Positions 1-8,046 are shown, numbered from the stretch's first letter. The stretch is 64,000 nt of DNA from Pseudomonas sp. (GCA_007713455.1 VMRT01000002.1:186001-250000); one strand, 5' to 3'. Notes: generated by a model not told the origin, from the letters alone. A program made the numbers and translations.

Positions 1-418
1 CGCAGCGGCTCGGGTCGTAGCTCAACCGGCCATGTTCGATGAGGTTGACGCTGCGGCCGGACATGCGCCGCATCAGCGTGTGCAGGCGCGCGGCCAGCTC
101 GCGCAGGTCGAACGGCTTGAGCAGGTAGTCGTCGGCACCCGCCTGCAGGCCGGTGACCCGGTCGCTGACCGCATCGCGCGCGGTGAGCACCAGCACTGGT
201 AGTTCCAGGCCCTGTTGGCGCAGGCGTCGCAGCAGGGTGATGCCGTCTTCGTCGGGCAGGCCGAGGTCGAGGATCAGCACATCGAAGTGCGCCGCACGCA
301 GCAGGGCTTCGGCATCCGCCGCAGTCGCGGCGTGGTCGACGATCAGGCCCTGGGCATTGAGCCCGGCGACGATACCGCTGGCGATCAGCGCGTCGTCTTC
401 GGCAAGCAGCACGTGCAT
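1..418 (-). CDS. dsbR: OmpR/QseB-type response regulator, DsbR-like (partial)
   Basis: First 139 codons of a DNA-binding response regulator; the rest runs off the left edge. The receiver domain is complete: acidic pair D8-D9, phospho-acceptor D51, T79 and K101 in a LLKPF motif. It then enters the linker to the winged-helix domain, which is not seen. Start ATG at 416-418. It diverges from the dsbD-tlpA-dsbG operon. In P. aeruginosa the two-component system DsbRS lies next to and controls a dsbDEG operon in the same layout, so I infer the same role here; the sensor kinase should lie further left. The sequence alone supports only the QseB/PmrA subfamily. A GTTAA-N6-GTTAA pair in the divergent spacer fits such a regulator. 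Confidence 0.85.
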   Translation of the reverse strand, partial: MHVLLAEDDALIASGIVAGLNAQGLIVDHAATAADAEALLRAAHFDVLILDLGLPDEDGITLLRRLRQQGLELPVLVLTARDAVSDRVTGLQAGADDYLLKPFDLRELAARLHTLMRRMSGRSVNLIEHGRLSYDPSRC

Positions 419-491
419 GGGAGGGTCCGCAGAAAAAACTCAAGGATGGACCTTAGCGATTAAGGCAACGTTATGCAGCCCGTGCGCTGGC

Positions 492-507
492 GTTAATGGC
501 GCGTTAA
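492..507. promoter_or_regulatory. candidate response-regulator box, GTTAA-N6-GTTAA
   Basis: Two direct GTTAA repeats separated by exactly six bases lie in the spacer between the regulator and dsbD, about 50 bases before the dsbD start. PmrA/QseB-family regulators bind direct repeats of this form (HTTAA-N6-HTTAA). It is a plausible autoregulatory and dsbD-activating site; binding is inferred. Confidence 0.45.
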
Positions 508-555
508 TCCCGTCGCGGCATGCTGCGCGGCAGTCATTTCTCGGCCAGGACTCTC

Positions 556-2289
556 ATGCGCATATTGGTTCTTCTGCTGTTTCTGTTGGCGCCCGGATTG
601 GCGCTGCCGGCCGGTGGGCTGTTTGGCGGCGGCTCGCAGGATGATTTTCTGCCGGTGAAAGAGGCGTTCGCGCTGACGGTCAGCCCGCAGGAGAACGGCG
701 CGACGCGGCTGCACTGGCGGATCGCACCGGGCTATTACCTCTATCAGCAGCGCCTGCAGTTCGACGGCCTGCCGCCGGAGCGCCAGCCGCAGCTGCCCGA
801 GGGCGAGCCCTATAGCGACGAGTTCTTCGGCGACTCGCAGATCTACCGCGACAGCCTCGAACTGCTGATCCCGCCGGGCGCGGAGAACAGTGTGCGTCTC
901 GGCTGGCAGGGCTGCGCCGATGCCGGGCTTTGCTATCCGCCGCAGACCCGCGAGGTGTCGTTGACTGGCAACGGCACGGCGGCAGCGCCTGGGCTGGCTG
1001 AGGATCAGGCGCTGGTCAGCGGCCTCGAAAGTCAGGCTCTGGCCTGGAGCCTGCTGGTCTTCTTCGGCCTCGGCTTGCTGCTGGCCTTCACCCCCTGTTC
1101 GCTGCCGATGCTGCCGATCCTGGCGGGCATCGTGGTCGGCAGCGGTGCCACCTCGCGCCGTGGTTTCGCCCTGGCGTCGGCCTACGTGGTCAGCATGGCG
1201 CTGGTCTACGCCGGGCTTGGTGTACTTGCGGCGCTACTCGGCGCCAACCTGCAGGCGGCGCTGCAGCAACCCTGGTTGCTGACCAGTTTCGCCGTGCTGT
1301 TCGTGCTGCTGGCGCTGCCGATGTTCGGTTTGTTCGAGCTGCAATTGCCGGTGGCGCTGCGTGATCGCCTTCAGCGTGTCGGTGATCGCCAGCGCGGGGG
1401 CAGCCTCGCCGGGGCCGGCGCGCTGGGCGTGCTCTCCGGCCTGCTGGTCGGCCCCTGCATGACCGCGCCACTGGCCGCCGCGCTGCTGTTCATCGCACAG
1501 AGCGGCAGTACGCTGCAGGGTGGCCTGGTGCTGTTCGCGCTGGGCCTCGGCATCGGCACGCCGTTGCTGTTGCTGGTGACGGTCGGCCAGCGCTTTCTGC
1601 CCAAGCCGGGCGCCTGGATGGATCGGGTCAAGGTGGTGTTCGGCTTTCTCTTCCTCGCGGCAGCGCTGTTCGTTGCGCGTCCGTTGCTGGCCGACTGGCT
1701 GTGGCTGGGCCTGTGGGGCGCACTGTTGGTGGTGCTCGCCACCGCCTTGCTACATGTGGCGCAGGCAGTGCAACGCCAGCGCGTGCTCTGTCAGGCCGGT
1801 GGCGTTCTGCTGGGGCTGTGGGGTGCGGCGATGCTGCTCGGTGCCGCCGGCGGCGCGGATGATCCGCGTCGGCCGCTGGCGATCTATGCCGGCGGTGGAA
1901 CGGGTGCCATCTCCGCCGAAGCTCACGCGCTCGGTTTCAGCGATCCGGCGGTGCTGGATCGTGAACTGGCAGCGGCAAAGGCGCAGGGCCAGTGGGTGCT
2001 GATCGATTACTACGCCGACTGGTGCGTCTCCTGTAAGGTCATGGAGAAGGAGGTCTTCGGCAATGCCGAGGTGCAGGCTAGCCTGGACGGCGTGCGCGTG
2101 CTGCGCCCCGACGTGACCCGCAGCGACGCCGCCAGCCGCGAATTGCTGGACCGTTACCAGGTGCTCGGCCCGCCGACGCTGCTGTGGATCGGCCCGGATG
2201 GCGTCGAGCGCCGCGAACGCCGTATCACGGGCGAGGTCGGTGCCGGGGACTTTCTGCAGAACTGGAACCAGACCCGGGAGCGAGGTTGA
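556..2289 (+). CDS. dsbD: Thiol:disulfide interchange protein DsbD
   Basis: 577 residues. It moves reducing power from cytoplasmic thioredoxin across the inner membrane to periplasmic Dsb/Tlp proteins. After a signal peptide come an immunoglobulin-like periplasmic domain with C120 and C126, a polytopic core with the paired membrane cysteines C181 (in FTPCSLPM) and C301 (in GPCMTAP), and a C-terminal thioredoxin domain with C490-V-S-C493. The total length matches E. coli DsbD (about 565). I chose ATG 556, which opens directly on the hydrophobic signal sequence; an upstream in-frame ATG at 520 would prefix a charged, non-signal stretch. Its stop overlaps the next start (TGATG), so the two are translationally coupled. 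Confidence 0.95.
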   Translation: MRILVLLLFLLAPGLALPAGGLFGGGSQDDFLPVKEAFALTVSPQENGATRLHWRIAPGYYLYQQRLQFDGLPPERQPQLPEGEPYSDEFFGDSQIYRDSLELLIPPGAENSVRLGWQGCADAGLCYPPQTREVSLTGNGTAAAPGLAEDQALVSGLESQALAWSLLVFFGLGLLLAFTPCSLPMLPILAGIVVGSGATSRRGFALASAYVVSMALVYAGLGVLAALLGANLQAALQQPWLLTSFAVLFVLLALPMFGLFELQLPVALRDRLQRVGDRQRGGSLAGAGALGVLSGLLVGPCMTAPLAAALLFIAQSGSTLQGGLVLFALGLGIGTPLLLLVTVGQRFLPKPGAWMDRVKVVFGFLFLAAALFVARPLLADWLWLGLWGALLVVLATALLHVAQAVQRQRVLCQAGGVLLGLWGAAMLLGAAGGADDPRRPLAIYAGGGTGAISAEAHALGFSDPAVLDRELAAAKAQGQWVLIDYYADWCVSCKVMEKEVFGNAEVQASLDGVRVLRPDVTRSDAASRELLDRYQVLGPPTLLWIGPDGVERRERRITGEVGAGDFLQNWNQTRERG

Positions 2290-3104
2290 TGCTGACTGTG
2301 AATATCGGGCCGCTGGCCCTGGCGGTGCCCCATGTATTGCTGCTGGGCAGCCTGCTGCTGGCGACCCTGACCGGCTGGTGGGTCGGCCGCCGCAGCGAGC
2401 GCAACCCGGAGCGGCAGCTGTTTCGCCTGCTGCTGGTGGCGCTGCTCGTGGCGCGCCTGGCCTTTGTCGCGCTGTACTGGGCGTACTACCGGGATGACTG
2501 GCTAAGCGTCATCGATATCCGTGACGGTGGCTTCATCGCCTGGCCCGGGCTGGTCGCTGCGCTGGCGTTGGGCATCTGGTGGGGCTGGCGCGACCGCGAA
2601 CTGCGCAAGCCGCTGGGTATCGCGCTGACGGTGGGAATCCTCAGCTGGGGCTTCAGTAACCTGGCCTGGCACTCCTTCGAGCAGGGCACGCGGCTGCCGG
2701 AAATGGCCCTGCGCGACAACCAGGGGCGTTCGGTGGCGCTGGAGGATTATTCAGGTCAGCCATTGGTCATCAATCTCTGGGCGACCTGGTGCCCGCCGTG
2801 CCGGCGCGAGATGCCGGTACTCGCCGACGCCCAGGCACGGGAAAGCGACACCCTGTTTCTGTTCGTCAATCAGGGCGAGGGGGAGGGGGAGATCAACCGC
2901 TTCCTGGAAACCGCAGGGCTGAGTCTCGATAACGTCCTGCTCGACAGTGGCGGGCGCCTCGGTCAGCACGTGGGCTCCACGGCGCTGCCGACCACGCTGT
3001 TCTACAACGCCGATGGCCGCCAGGTCAGCAGCCATCTTGGTGAACTCTCGCACGCCAGCCTGGCGCGCGCGCTGGAAAAACTGAAAGAGGAAGCTGCGCA
3101 GTGA
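2289..3104 (+). CDS. TlpA/DsbE-like membrane thiol-disulfide reductase
   Basis: 271 residues. The N-terminal 130 residues hold about four membrane helices; a periplasmic thioredoxin-like domain with WCPPC (C168, C171) follows. CPPC is typical of the TlpA/ResA/DsbE group, which keeps target thiols reduced. The start ATG shares one base with the dsbD stop, and the gene overlaps dsbG by four bases, so the three proteins are probably made together. I infer that it receives electrons from DsbD. Its polytopic N-terminus is unlike classical CcmG, which has a single anchor. The matching gene in P. aeruginosa is the middle member of the DsbR-controlled operon. Confidence 0.85.
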   Translation: MLTVNIGPLALAVPHVLLLGSLLLATLTGWWVGRRSERNPERQLFRLLLVALLVARLAFVALYWAYYRDDWLSVIDIRDGGFIAWPGLVAALALGIWWGWRDRELRKPLGIALTVGILSWGFSNLAWHSFEQGTRLPEMALRDNQGRSVALEDYSGQPLVINLWATWCPPCRREMPVLADAQARESDTLFLFVNQGEGEGEINRFLETAGLSLDNVLLDSGGRLGQHVGSTALPTTLFYNADGRQVSSHLGELSHASLARALEKLKEEAAQ

Positions 3105-3868
3105 TTCGATTCAAGCCGTTACCCTACCTGCTGGCCGGCGTCAGCCTGCTGGCCCTGCCCATGGCGCAGGCCGAGGAATTGCCGGAGGCGATCAAGGCCG
3201 TCGAGGCACGTGGCGCCGAGGTCGTCGGCCGTTTCGAGGCACCCGGCGGGCTCAAGGGCTACGCCGCGCGTTACAACGGGCAGGGCATGGCGCTGTATCT
3301 CACCCCGGATGGCGAGCACGTGCTGATCGGTAGCCTGCTCGATGCAAAAGGCGATGACCTGACCCGCGCGCACCTGGAGAAGCTGGTCTACGAACCGCTG
3401 GGCAAGGAAATGTGGACGCGCATGGAGAACAGCACCTGGATCGCCGACGGCAAGGCCGACGCGCCGCGCATCATCTACATGTTCAGCGACCCGAACTGTC
3501 CGTACTGCAACATGTTCTGGAAGCAGGCCCGACCCTGGGTCGAGTCCGGCAAGGTGCAGTTGCGGCACATCATGGTCGGCATGCTGCGCGCCGACAGCGC
3601 CGGAAAATCCGCCGCGCTGCTCAGTGCCAAGGATCCTCAGGCAGCGCTCAATGAGCACGAGGCGGCCGGCAAGGCGAGCAAGCTCAAGGCGCTGGATAAG
3701 ATCCCGGCAGAACTGGAAGAACAGCTCACCAACAACCTGATGCTGATGAGCGAACTGGGCGCCCAGGCGACTCCGGCGATCTTCTATCTCGACGACAACG
3801 ACCGTCTGCAGCAGCACCAGGGTGCACCGCAGCCGGATGCGCTGGCGCAGATCATGGGGCCACGCTGA
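3101..3868 (+). CDS. dsbG: Periplasmic disulfide isomerase/chaperone DsbG
   Basis: 255 residues with a signal peptide ending near AQA (about residue 24), an N-terminal dimerisation domain and a C-terminal thioredoxin fold with the active site C133-P-Y-C136. CPYC is characteristic of DsbG, as against CGYC in DsbC. DsbG protects or isomerises cysteines of periplasmic proteins and is kept reduced by DsbD, which fits the operon. The GTG start lies inside the previous stop (GTGA), a coupled overlap. The 123 bases after it, up to convergent dnrP, show no clear terminator. Confidence 0.92.
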   Translation: MIRFKPLPYLLAGVSLLALPMAQAEELPEAIKAVEARGAEVVGRFEAPGGLKGYAARYNGQGMALYLTPDGEHVLIGSLLDAKGDDLTRAHLEKLVYEPLGKEMWTRMENSTWIADGKADAPRIIYMFSDPNCPYCNMFWKQARPWVESGKVQLRHIMVGMLRADSAGKSAALLSAKDPQAALNEHEAAGKASKLKALDKIPAELEEQLTNNLMLMSELGAQATPAIFYLDDNDRLQQHQGAPQPDALAQIMGPR

Positions 3869-3991
3869 AGGATTGCTGTGGGCAAGGGAAGGCTGGTCGC
3901 TGAGCTGTTTCGCGGCACATCCGCTTCAGCACGGGGCGGCGTTTCACTGCGAAGCGACTATCCGCTGTAGACATCATTGGGTGGGGCGCCA

Positions 3992-4183
3992 TCAGAACAG
4001 ATGGCGTGGCAGCCAGACGATCATCACCGCGCAGAAGACGCTGAGACCGATGCAGAACCACAGGAAGCGCCGCTGCCGGCGCTCCGGGGCGCTGTCGGCG
4101 TGTTCCGGCAGCGGCATGCCGCAGTTGCTGCATTCGGCTTGCTTCGGCGGGTTGTCCTGCTGGCAGTACAGGCATCTGGGCAT
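3992..4183 (-). CDS. dnrP: DnrP: small zinc-ribbon membrane protein
   Basis: 63 residues. Two cysteine pairs at the N-terminus (C4-x2-C7 and C18-x2-C21) form a zinc ribbon or rubredoxin-like knuckle. A basic stretch and one C-terminal membrane helix (about 42-59) follow, so the knuckle probably faces the cytoplasm. It lies downstream of dnrD on the same strand with its own DNR-type box in the 68-base gap. Pseudomonas proteins of this kind are called DnrP after their position. The biochemical function is unknown to me; the motif suggests metal or redox sensing at the membrane. Confidence 0.75.
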   Translation of the reverse strand: MPRCLYCQQDNPPKQAECSNCGMPLPEHADSAPERRQRRFLWFCIGLSVFCAVMIVWLPRHLF

Positions 4184-4236
4184 GGCGGCGCTCCTCTCGG
4201 TCGGTAAAGCCTGACACGGCGGAAAAATCGCAGGCT

Positions 4237-4250
4237 TTGACGACGATCAA
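4237..4250 (-). promoter_or_regulatory. ANR/DNR box before dnrP
   Basis: TTGAC-N4-ATCAA on the plus strand (TTGAT-N4-GTCAA in the direction of dnrP), one base away from the FNR/ANR consensus TTGAT-N4-ATCAA. It lies just after the dnrD stop and about 60 bases before the dnrP start, the right distance for a class II activator site. Confidence 0.7.
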
Positions 4251-4251
4251 C

Positions 4252-4935
4252 TCACTCGAACTGCTCGAGCCGCTGGCGATCGAGGATAGCGATCTGCCGG
4301 CCTTCCTGGGTGATGATGCTCTCGTCGATCAGTCGCCGAATGATCCGCGAAAACGTCTCCGGCTGGATCGACAGGTGCCCGGCCACCAGCTGCTTGGCCA
4401 TCGGTAGCTCGAAGCTGTTGCTGCCGTCCTTCACTCGCGCCAATTGCGTCAGCAGATAGCGCACCACGCGGTGGGTGGCGTTCTTCAGCGACAGCGTTTC
4501 GATCTCGTTGATGCGCTGGTGCAGGCGCACGCAGAGCTTGCCGAGCAGGGCGAAGGTGAGGCGCTGGTTGGCTTCCAGCAGGCGCATGTAGGCCGCGTTG
4601 GAGAACCGGTAGACCTGCGACGGGCAGACCGCCTGGGCCGAGGCCACGTAGTTGGGCGTGTCCATCAGCATCATGGCTTCGGCAAAGGTCTGGCGGTTGC
4701 CGATGACCTCGAAGACCTTCTCCTGGCCGTCGGGCGTCAGGCGGTAGACCTTAACCGCACCGGAGATGACGAAGTAGAAGTTGTGTGCCGGCTCGCCCTG
4801 GTGGAACAGGTTGTCACCCTTGTCGAGGTTGAGCAGTTGGCTGGCATTGAGCAGTTCTTCCATCTGCTCTTCGTTCAGCGGTTCGAACAGGTGATGGCTG
4901 CGGAGAATCTGGTGGTGTACGCGGTGAAGCACCAT
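4252..4935 (-). CDS. dnrD: DNR-type Crp/Fnr regulator of denitrification, DnrD
   Basis: 227 residues: an N-terminal cyclic-nucleotide-like beta-roll (about 15-120), a dimer helix (about 125-150) and a winged helix with QPETFSRI in the recognition helix, as in P. aeruginosa DNR. The N-terminal FNR Fe-S cysteine cluster is absent; only two scattered cysteines occur. The N-terminus carries HRVHH and HH, and histidines have been implicated in heme binding in DNR. In P. stutzeri, DnrD activates nitrite- and NO-reductase genes in response to NO, and dnrN-dnrO lie directly upstream as here. Preceding spacer of 134 bases contains a weaker DNR box, so it may have its own promoter plus read-through from dnrN. 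Confidence 0.9.
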   Translation of the reverse strand: MVLHRVHHQILRSHHLFEPLNEEQMEELLNASQLLNLDKGDNLFHQGEPAHNFYFVISGAVKVYRLTPDGQEKVFEVIGNRQTFAEAMMLMDTPNYVASAQAVCPSQVYRFSNAAYMRLLEANQRLTFALLGKLCVRLHQRINEIETLSLKNATHRVVRYLLTQLARVKDGSNSFELPMAKQLVAGHLSIQPETFSRIIRRLIDESIITQEGRQIAILDRQRLEQFE

Positions 4936-5019
4936 GCAAGGCGTCCTGTTTCAATTGAACAACAACAAACGTCGGCCTTCAGCCTAGCGCATGTGATGGG
5001 CGATGACGCAGGTTAGAAG

Positions 5020-5033
5020 TTGATGACGGTCAT
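5020..5033 (-). promoter_or_regulatory. possible ANR/DNR box before dnrD
   Basis: TTGAT-GACG-GTCAT on the plus strand matches the local form TTGAT-N4-GTCAA except for the last base. It sits in the dnrO-dnrD spacer about 90 bases before the dnrD start, so it could let DnrD or ANR drive dnrD separately from the dnrN promoter. Confidence 0.4.
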
Positions 5034-5069
5034 GATCTGGCCATACGCGGCTCGGTACCGCGTCGGCGA

Positions 5070-5585
5070 TCAGTGCAGATGAGCGACGAATCCGTCACGC
5101 CATACCGGCTCGGCAAACAGCTGCGGATAACGTTCCAGTGCGTCGAAAATGCGCTGCAGGCCCTGTTCACGCTGCTCGGCATCGGACAGCGCCTCGGCGC
5201 CCTTGAGCAGGTCGATCAACAGGCCATGCAGCGCATTGTCAGCGGCTTCCGGCAACTTGCAGTTGGCGATGAGATAGCTGGTCGCCGCTTCGATATCGCG
5301 TTGCAGCGCGGCCGCCGACTCGTCACTGACCGGCTGGCCGGGAGCGCTCGGCATGCTGCGTTGCACGGCTTCGTGGATACGGGTCATGCCTTCGCGCAGA
5401 GCGGCGTCGGTGGCCCAACGCTCGTCTGGCGTAGCTTGGGCGGCGACGGGCGTTGGGTGGCTGTGATCGTGTGCAGTGGCCGCCTGCGCCGTGCCGACGG
5501 CCATGCTCAGGGCGAAGCTGCTGGCCAGGGCGACGACCGAGGCCATTGCCACGCCCCAGGCGATAGGTTGCAGATACTGTTTCAT
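5070..5585 (-). CDS. dnrO: DnrO: secreted protein of unknown function
   Basis: 171 residues. A long N-terminal hydrophobic stretch ends with ALA/AQA-type cleavage options near residues 33-36, followed by a histidine-rich HDHSH segment that may bind metal. The remainder is helical and charged with one cysteine. The start overlaps the dnrN stop by four bases (ATGA), so it is translationally coupled to the NO-damage protein. In P. stutzeri, dnrN and dnrO are reported to be induced by NO upstream of dnrD. I recognise no enzymatic motif; a periplasmic role is inferred from the signal sequence. Confidence 0.75.
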   Translation of the reverse strand: MKQYLQPIAWGVAMASVVALASSFALSMAVGTAQAATAHDHSHPTPVAAQATPDERWATDAALREGMTRIHEAVQRSMPSAPGQPVSDESAAALQRDIEAATSYLIANCKLPEAADNALHGLLIDLLKGAEALSDAEQREQGLQRIFDALERYPQLFAEPVWRDGFVAHLH

Positions 5586-6301
5586 GACTGAGCCACCTCG
5601 ATACGTTGTACGCCTTCGTCGCTCGTTGTCGGCGCGGTCATTTCCGAGTTACGGAACAGCACGTTGTTCTCCAGGTGGATGTGCTGCATCAGGTCGCTGC
5701 GCATCTCCTCCAGCCCGCGATACAACGCGCGCCAGGTATTGCATGCGTTGGCCGGCGGGGTGATGTCGTTGGTCAGCGCTGCCAGCTGTTCCAGGGCATT
5801 GCCGTGCTCCTGATGCTCGTAGCGCATTACCGAGATCGGCCCCTGTGCCTGCGGGAAGCGCATGCCGCGCTGCAGCATCGGGAAGAGAATCTGTTCCTCC
5901 TTCAGCATGTGGCTTTCCAGCTCCTGCTGCATGTGCCACAGGTGTTCGGCGAGACCGTTGGGGCATTCGGGGCGGCTGCCATGGACCTGTTCGACCCGAC
6001 TGGCCAGGCGAATCAGCTCCGGGAACTGGTCGCGATGCCGCTCATGGAAGCGCGCCAGGATGTATTCGATCAGCTGGCCAGCGGGCTCGGCGCGCCAGTC
6101 CTTCTCGGATTCTTCCGGCTCGAGGGCGAGCAGGGCGCCGGCGATGATGTGCGGATCGACATCGATTCGCGCCGCGGCCTCGCGCAGCGGCAGGTCGCCA
6201 CCGCAGCAGAAGTCCAGGCGGAACTGGCGGAATACCCGGGTGGCACCCGGCACCGAACATGCGAGATTGCCGAGGGTCTGGTCGATTAGGTCGGTGGTCA
6301 T
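5582..6301 (-). CDS. dnrN: DnrN: di-iron hemerythrin-like protein of the ScdA/YtfE (RIC) family
   Basis: 239 residues. An N-terminal ScdA_N domain carries the conserved double cysteine C32-C33 (DFCCGGD). A hemerythrin-like bundle follows with the metal ligands in FHERH, EHLWH, ESHMLKEE, YEHQEH and QHIHLEN. Family members (YtfE, NorA, DnrN) bind a di-iron centre and limit nitrosative damage, restoring Fe-S clusters or handling NO. I chose the ATG at 6299-6301: the homologous N-terminus (MTTDLIDQTLG) begins there, and the longer frame runs through the promoter into norR. It heads the dnrN-dnrO-dnrD-dnrP set and has its own sigma54 promoter. Confidence 0.93.
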   Translation of the reverse strand: MTTDLIDQTLGNLACSVPGATRVFRQFRLDFCCGGDLPLREAAARIDVDPHIIAGALLALEPEESEKDWRAEPAGQLIEYILARFHERHRDQFPELIRLASRVEQVHGSRPECPNGLAEHLWHMQQELESHMLKEEQILFPMLQRGMRFPQAQGPISVMRYEHQEHGNALEQLAALTNDITPPANACNTWRALYRGLEEMRSDLMQHIHLENNVLFRNSEMTAPTTSDEGVQRIEVAQS

Positions 6302-6334
6302 GGCAGTGGTCCTGATGGATATGACCAGTCCATC

Positions 6335-6349
6335 GCAACAGCCGTGCCA
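6335..6349 (-). promoter_or_regulatory. sigma54 promoter of dnrN (-24/-12)
   Basis: On the minus strand the sequence is TGGCACGGCTGTTGC: the -24 TGGCAC and -12 TTGC elements with the standard N5 spacing, both perfect. The GC of the -12 element at 6335-6336 predicts a start near 6323, about 22 bases before the dnrN ATG. Three NorR-type sites lie 70-120 bases upstream, as expected for an enhancer-dependent promoter. Confidence 0.88.
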
Positions 6350-6390
6350 GGCGCCGACACCGCGGAAACTGGCGACTGCGACACGCTGCT

Positions 6391-6446
6391 GGTGGAAATT
6401 ACCCGAAGCGGTTATGGTTCGAAAAACCATGAGGGTATCCAGCACC
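6391..6446. promoter_or_regulatory. three NorR enhancer boxes, GGT-N7-ACC
   Basis: GGT-N7-ACC occurs at 6391-6403, 6416-6428 and 6434-6446. The NorR core consensus is GT-N7-AC, and E. coli norR-norVW also has three sites. The middle copy is part of a longer palindrome (ATGGTT-N5-AACCAT, 6414-6430). The third abuts the norR start codon, so occupancy could also block norR translation initiation or transcription (autorepression). Confidence 0.85.
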
Positions 6447-7973
6447 ATGATGGCTGACGCACTGCTTGCCGACCTGACCACCGAACTGCCCAACGCGGTG
6501 CGCCTGCAACGTCTGGTGCACACACTGCACCAGCACTTTCGCTGCGGTGCCGTCGTGCTGTTGCGCCTCGACGAGGACAGCCTGCGGCCACTGGCGGCGG
6601 TAGGGCTGGTGCAGGAGGCGCTGGGCCGGCGCTTCGTCGTAGCGCAGCATCCGCGTCTGGCGGCGATCCTCTCCCAGCGCGAGCCGACCTGGTTCGAGCC
6701 CGACAGCCGCCTGCCGGACCCCTATGACGGTTTGCTCGACGAGCACGTCGGCGAGCCGTTGCCGGTGCATGACTGCATGGGCGTCAGCCTCTACGTCGAA
6801 GGCAAGCTGTGGGGTGCGCTGACGCTGGATGCGCTGCATGCCGGCACCTTTGGCGATGACGCCCGCTGCGACCTGCAGCGCTACACACTGGTGATCGAGG
6901 CCGCGGTGCGGGTTACCCGGCTGGAGCATGAGAATCGCGGTCTGCGCCTGGCGCGTAGCGATGTGATGGAAGCCGCACTCGATCATGGTGATGGCGAAAT
7001 TCTCGGTCAGAGCGATGTGATCCGCGAACTGCTGCGCGAATTGCAGGTGGTGGCCGATTCCGAATTGCCAGTGCTGCTGCTGGGCGAGACCGGTGTCGGC
7101 AAGGAGCTGTTCGCGCGCTGGCTGCATCGGCATTCGCGGCGGCGCAACAAGCCACTGGTGCACGTCAACTGCGCGGCACTGCCGGAATCCCTGGCCGAGA
7201 GCGAACTGTTCGGCCACGTCAAGGGCGCGTTCTCCGGTGCCACCACCGATCGGCCCGGTCGTTTCGACGCTGCCAATGGCGGCACGCTGCTGCTCGACGA
7301 GGTTGGCGAGCTGCCGCTGACGGTGCAGGCCAAGCTGCTGCGCACCTTGCAGAATGGCGAGATTCAGCGCCTCGGTGCGGACAAGCCGCGCCAGGTCGAT
7401 GTGCGCATCATCGCCGCGACCAACCGCAACCTGCGCGAAAGCGTGCGTGACGGGCATTTCCGCGCCGATCTCTATCACCGGCTGTCGGTCTATCCGGCGC
7501 CGATTCCACCCTTGCGCGAGCGTGGCAACGACGTGTTGATCCTCGCCGGGCACTTCCTCGAACTCAATCGCGCGCGGCTGGGGCTGCGCAGCATGCGACT
7601 GTCGCCGGCCGCCGAGCGCGCTCTGCTGGCCTATTCCTGGCCGGGCAACGTGCGCGAGCTGGAGCATGTGGTCAGCCGCGCGGCGCTGCGCCTGCTCAGC
7701 CGTGGCGCGTCGCGCAGCGAGATCCTGACGCTGGAGCCCGATCTGCTGGACCTGGACAGCCATGCCGTCGGTGTGGTCTCGGCGCAGGTGGTCGATGAGC
7801 CGGTAGTCGCCGACGAGGTGCTGCCGCTGCGCTACACCGTCGATGCTGCCCAGCGCCAGGCCATCGTCCGGGCGCTGGAGGCCAGCGGCGAGAACTGGGC
7901 GCAGGCCGCCCGCCTGCTGGATGTCGACCCGAGCAACCTGCACAAACTGGCGCGACGGCTAAAGCTCAAGTAG
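6447..7973 (+). CDS. norR: NO-responsive sigma54 activator NorR
   Basis: 508 residues in three parts: an N-terminal GAF domain (about 20-165), where NorR proteins hold a mononuclear iron that binds NO; an AAA+ domain with Walker A GETGVGKE (from residue 213), Walker B LLLDEVGE and the sigma54-contact loop GAFSGA (260-265); and a C-terminal Fis-type helix-turn-helix (about 485-508). The loop has serine where E. coli NorR has threonine (GAFTGA). ATG 6447 or the adjacent ATG 6450 could be used; GAGGG lies about ten bases upstream. Divergent from dnrN, its predicted target; no flavorubredoxin or flavohaemoglobin gene is in the window. Confidence 0.92.
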   Translation: MMADALLADLTTELPNAVRLQRLVHTLHQHFRCGAVVLLRLDEDSLRPLAAVGLVQEALGRRFVVAQHPRLAAILSQREPTWFEPDSRLPDPYDGLLDEHVGEPLPVHDCMGVSLYVEGKLWGALTLDALHAGTFGDDARCDLQRYTLVIEAAVRVTRLEHENRGLRLARSDVMEAALDHGDGEILGQSDVIRELLRELQVVADSELPVLLLGETGVGKELFARWLHRHSRRRNKPLVHVNCAALPESLAESELFGHVKGAFSGATTDRPGRFDAANGGTLLLDEVGELPLTVQAKLLRTLQNGEIQRLGADKPRQVDVRIIAATNRNLRESVRDGHFRADLYHRLSVYPAPIPPLRERGNDVLILAGHFLELNRARLGLRSMRLSPAAERALLAYSWPGNVRELEHVVSRAALRLLSRGASRSEILTLEPDLLDLDSHAVGVVSAQVVDEPVVADEVLPLRYTVDAAQRQAIVRALEASGENWAQAARLLDVDPSNLHKLARRLKLK

Positions 7974-8046
7974 CGCCCGTCGGCCAGCGAGAGTCGCAGA
8001 CGACCAGCCATGGTCTAACCTCACATCACCACGCGAGGAGAGCCCC

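Noticed and set aside
4950..4959. TTCAATTGAA palindrome before dnrD
   Set aside because: Ten bases only and does not match the FNR/DNR pattern; not enough to call an operator.
6399..7943. Long open frame on the minus strand opposite norR (about 514 codons)
   Set aside because: It is the mirror of norR codon bias in GC-rich DNA, rich in Q/H/R without a family; norR motifs on the plus strand are unambiguous.
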